Notes under the pieces: model-generated
Database searches by the model: none
Told to the model about the DNA's origin: nothing
What the model saw: the letters and a program-made list of their open reading frames with translations, nothing else
From: Rhodospirillaceae bacterium UBA6219
Lineage (GTDB): Bacteria; Pseudomonadota; Alphaproteobacteria; Rhodospirillales; Magnetospirillaceae
Reading direction: 5' to 3'
NCBI GenBank assembly: GCA_002435715.1
Contig: DISD01000009.1
Coordinates: 1-15,363 of the forward strand
Length of the DNA stretch: 15,363 nt
Shown: positions 13,627 to 15,363 of the stretch, one piece after another
How positions within the stretch are numbered: position 1 is the stretch's first letter
Layout: every line of letters starts with the position of its first letter
Made by a program: the position numbers and the translations under genes

Positions 13627-13653
13627 GCATGAACTTATTAAACTGGCTCATCA

Positions 13654-14547
13654 ATGCGACACAGCGACCTGACCGACATCACCGCGTTCCTGGCGGTGGC
13701 CCGTGAACGCAGTTTCACCAAGGCGGCGGCCAAGCTGGGGGTGTCGCAATCGGCGCTCAGCCACACCATCCGCGGCCTTGAGGAACGGCTGGGGTTGCGC
13801 CTGTTGACACGGACCACCCGTTCCGTCGCCCCCACCGCCGCCGGTGAACGGCTGATCAGCCGGGTCGGGCCGCGCTTGGAAGAAATCGATGCCGAGTTGA
13901 ACGCGCTCAGCGAATTACGCGACAAACCGGCCGGGCTGGTCCGCATCAACGTGGGCGACCACGCGGTCCGCACGGTGTTGTGGCCGGTGCTGCGGCGTCT
14001 GTTGCCCGAATATCCCGACATCCAAGTGGAAGTGATGGTGGACCAGGGCCTCAGCGACATCGTCGCCGAACGCTACGACGCCGGCATCCGGTTGGGGGAA
14101 AGCCTGGAAAAGGACATGATCGCCATCCCGGTCAGCCCAGAGATGCAGTTGCGGGTGGTCGGCGCACCATCGTATTTCGCCCGCCACCCCAAGCCCCAGA
14201 CCCCCCAGGACCTGCAGCACCACAATTGCATCAACCGCCGCCTGACCACCCAAGGCGGGCTGTATGCCTGGGAATTGGAAAAAGACGGCCACGCGCTGAA
14301 GGTCCGGGTGGACGGCCAGCTGACGCTGAACCGCGAAGCGACCATCATCGACGCCGCCCTGGATGGCCTGGGCCTGGGCATCGTCATGGAAGACGGCATT
14401 GCCGAACACGTCGCCGCCGGTCGGCTGGAAACCGTGCTGGACGATTGGAGCCTGCCCTTCCCCGGCTATTACCTGTACTACCCCAGCCGCCGCCAGCCCT
14501 CGCCCGCCTTCACCGTGGTGGCGGAAGCACTGCGCTATCGGGGGTAA
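13654..14547 (+). CDS. LysR-family transcriptional regulator
   Basis: A 297-residue regulator of normal length. Residues 4-63 form the winged helix-turn-helix (FLAVARERSFTKAAAKLGVS, then QSALSHTIRGLEERLGLRLL, then TRTTRSVAPTAAGE). Residues 92-295 form the periplasmic-binding-like effector domain (GLVRINVGDHAVRTVLWPVL, DAGIRLGESLEKDMIAIPVS, LNREATIIDAALDGLGLGIV). It belongs to the large group often found divergent from oxidoreductases. It probably controls the adjacent AKR-adh unit; the effector may be an aldehyde or a related metabolite (inference). ATG 13654 has only a weak ribosome site. It is the last chromosomal gene before the island junction. Confidence 0.93.
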   Translation: MRHSDLTDITAFLAVARERSFTKAAAKLGVSQSALSHTIRGLEERLGLRLLTRTTRSVAPTAAGERLISRVGPRLEEIDAELNALSELRDKPAGLVRINVGDHAVRTVLWPVLRRLLPEYPDIQVEVMVDQGLSDIVAERYDAGIRLGESLEKDMIAIPVSPEMQLRVVGAPSYFARHPKPQTPQDLQHHNCINRRLTTQGGLYAWELEKDGHALKVRVDGQLTLNREATIIDAALDGLGLGIVMEDGIAEHVAAGRLETVLDDWSLPFPGYYLYYPSRRQPSPAFTVVAEALRYRG

Positions 14548-14566
14548 CGGAGGGGGCTGAAGGTGC

Positions 14567-14619
14567 TGGTGGGGACGGCGGGACTTGAACCCGCAAGGCC
14601 GAAGCCGGGCGATTTTAAG
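14567..14619 (-). tRNA. tRNA-Leu(UAA) 3' half: truncated remnant and att site
   Basis: Read on the minus strand: anticodon loop CTTAAAA (14619-14613, anticodon TAA), 3' anticodon stem TCGCC, a long variable arm GGC-TTCG-GCC (14606-14597), T-stem GCGGG / loop TTCAAGT / CCCGC (14594-14578), acceptor strand CGTCCCC, discriminator A and an encoded CCA (14569-14567). The long variable arm and A73 fit tRNA-Leu. The 5' side of the anticodon stem should be GGCGA but reads GTTTC, and no D-arm or 5' acceptor (expected GGGGACG) follows. A short TAGACGCAG (14632-14624) resembles tRNA-Leu D-arm sequence and may be part of the exchanged core. It is therefore not a functional gene but the displaced 3' end left by integration. 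Confidence 0.85.
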
Positions 14620-14667
14620 GAAACTGCGTCTATATAGGAAATTGTTTCTATTGTGTCTTTTTGCCGA

Positions 14668-14697
14668 TTGACAGAACTGTGCACGCTTCTGTGTATA
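14668..14697 (+). promoter_or_regulatory. Candidate integrase promoter
   Basis: A perfect TTGACA (14668-14673), an 18-base spacer and TGTATA (14692-14697), about 137 bases ahead of the integrase start. The -10 hexamer is inside a 14-bp palindrome described separately. The 14698-14833 leader shows no further gene that I trust. Confidence 0.55.
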
Positions 14698-14702
14698 CAC
14701 AG
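14689..14702. promoter_or_regulatory. Perfect 14-bp palindrome over the integrase -10
   Basis: CTGTGTATACACAG is a perfect dyad covering the candidate -10 of the integrase promoter, so a bound dimer would block RNA polymerase. A second, smaller dyad (CAGAA 14672-14676 with TTCTG 14687-14691) overlaps the same spacer. This layout is typical of an element repressor or excisionase site; the protein is not in the window. Confidence 0.45.
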
Positions 14703-14833
14703 TCGCAGGCTTTCAGTCGATTTCCTGCCCCCAAGACCGCCGTTCCTTATCACGAATGTTCGGGGAGAAGGGTTGCGATCTTGCATACATCTTGGGACAA
14801 GCACTCCCTTTGCTCGGGCCTTTGGGGGTGCTC

Positions 14834-15363
14834 ATGGACATTCTTACTGCCACAAACTCTTTTCTCAATTACTGCCGCGTCGCCAAGACCCTATCCCCCC
14901 ACACTGTGCGGGCCTATGAAACGGACCTTGCGCATGTGGCCGCAAAGTTAGGCTGCCATATCCCGGTCTCATCCATTGGCCGAGACGATCTCAGGGCCTA
15001 TGTCGGCGGCATGCTCCAAGAGCAGGAATTGAAGGCAACCAGCGTCAAGCGGCGCATGGCGACCGTAAAGCAGCTCTTCAAATGGTTGGAACGCGAGGAG
15101 GCCATCCCCCTCAACCCCTTTCACCGCCTGGACCTCTCCATCCGCCTCCCGCGCCGTTTACCGCGCGCTCTGACCGTGGACGACATTCGGAAGCTGCTGG
15201 AACGGGCGCGGCATGAAGCAGAGGTCGTCGGCACCCATTCTGCCCAGGTCATGCACTTCGTTGTGATTGCCTTGATCGTGACGGGCCTGCGAGTGGGTGA
15301 ATTGGCAGGGGTCGGCCTGAGTGATCTGAACGAAGCGGCCAGAGGAGGCCCCGTCCATTCGGA
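14834..15363 (+). CDS. Tyrosine recombinase (integrase), N-terminal part
   Basis: An open frame from ATG 14834 to the window end gives the first 176 residues of a tyrosine site-specific recombinase. Residues 1-100 are the SAM-like core-binding domain (SFLNYCRVAKTLSPHTVRAY, then SVKRRMATVKQLFKWLEREE). From about 110 the catalytic domain starts (LPRALTVDDIRKLLERA), including the first catalytic arginine R153 in VTGLRVGEL. The remaining catalytic residues (K, H-x-x-R, H/W, Y) lie beyond the window. A G-rich TTTGGGGG precedes the ATG. It is in the XerC/D-like style but its position next to a broken tRNA shows it is the element's integrase. It acts by strand exchange between attP and the tRNA-Leu gene. 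Confidence 0.88.
   Translation, partial: MDILTATNSFLNYCRVAKTLSPHTVRAYETDLAHVAAKLGCHIPVSSIGRDDLRAYVGGMLQEQELKATSVKRRMATVKQLFKWLEREEAIPLNPFHRLDLSIRLPRRLPRALTVDDIRKLLERARHEAEVVGTHSAQVMHFVVIALIVTGLRVGELAGVGLSDLNEAARGGPVHS

Larger units (their letters stand above)
14611..15363 (+). mobile_element. Left edge of an integrated element (genomic island or prophage)
   Basis: From the tRNA anticodon loop onward the sequence becomes less GC-rich, with codons such as CTT, TCT, ACA and TTA that are scarce in the genes to the left. It carries a tyrosine recombinase pointing into the element. The junction lies somewhere within 14611-14632. The element continues past the window, so type, size and cargo cannot be seen. 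Confidence 0.8.

Noticed and set aside
14567..14650. A complete functional tRNA-Leu gene
   Set aside because: The 5' anticodon stem does not pair, and there is no D-arm or 5' acceptor strand, so only the 3' half is present.
14653..14951. Short plus-strand frames between the tRNA remnant and the integrase
   Set aside because: They overlap the integrase start or its promoter region, lack ribosome sites and family features, and run in other frames.
1..15363. CRISPR arrays, IS elements, riboswitches, toxin-antitoxin or defence genes
   Set aside because: I looked on both strands and saw no spaced direct repeats, transposase, complex leader RNA or recognisable defence gene in the window.

Overview
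The window is GC-rich bacterial DNA of alphaproteobacterial type. The gene content (propionyl-CoA synthetase, UbiX, a PFK with mixed signature residues, two DUF465/YdcH-like small proteins, linked purEK, a NifX-like protein, DedA) and the protein style suggest Rhodospirillales, most like Magnetospirillum. That taxonomic guess is inference from memory, not from a search. Nearly all of the window is ordinary chromosome. The exception is the last ~750 bases, which are the left edge of an integrated mobile element.

Layout: (1) 1-1390: the tail of a LuxR-type regulator, a complete NarL/FixJ response regulator facing it, and a divergent stand-alone NifX-like protein. (2) 1385-3350: prpE on the minus strand with a strong hairpin terminator, and upstream of it a regulatory region carrying a TTTGCAAA palindrome. 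(3) 3583-6092: a DUF465 gene on minus, ubiX on plus, pfkA on minus and a second DUF465 gene on plus, with clear intrinsic terminators for three of them. (4) 6124-8033: a Bcr/CflA-type MFS exporter convergent with a degenerate GGDEF protein, their stop codons overlapping. (5) 8091-9756: a good sigma70 promoter and the purE-purK operon, giving the two-step AIR to CAIR conversion of purine synthesis. (6) 9870-11155: a two-CBS-domain protein and a DedA membrane protein. (7) 11156-14547: a minus-strand unit of aldo/keto reductase, decayed MFS transporter remnant and zinc alcohol dehydrogenase, ending in a strong terminator. A LysR regulator is transcribed divergently across a T-N11-A operator.

(8) 14567-15363: the 3' half of a class II tRNA-Leu (anticodon UAA) on the minus strand, from anticodon loop to CCA. 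Its 5' half is missing and replaced by less GC-rich DNA. A promoter with a perfect 14-bp palindrome over its -10 follows, then a tyrosine recombinase reading to the right and cut by the window end. This is the normal structure of a genomic island or prophage att junction. The element's cargo lies to the right of the window, where an intact reconstituted tRNA-Leu is predicted at its far end.

I do not see a new multi-gene system inside the window. The best leads are the island boundary and its putative operator, the decayed transporter between the two reductase genes, the mixed-signature PFK and the GGSDF protein.
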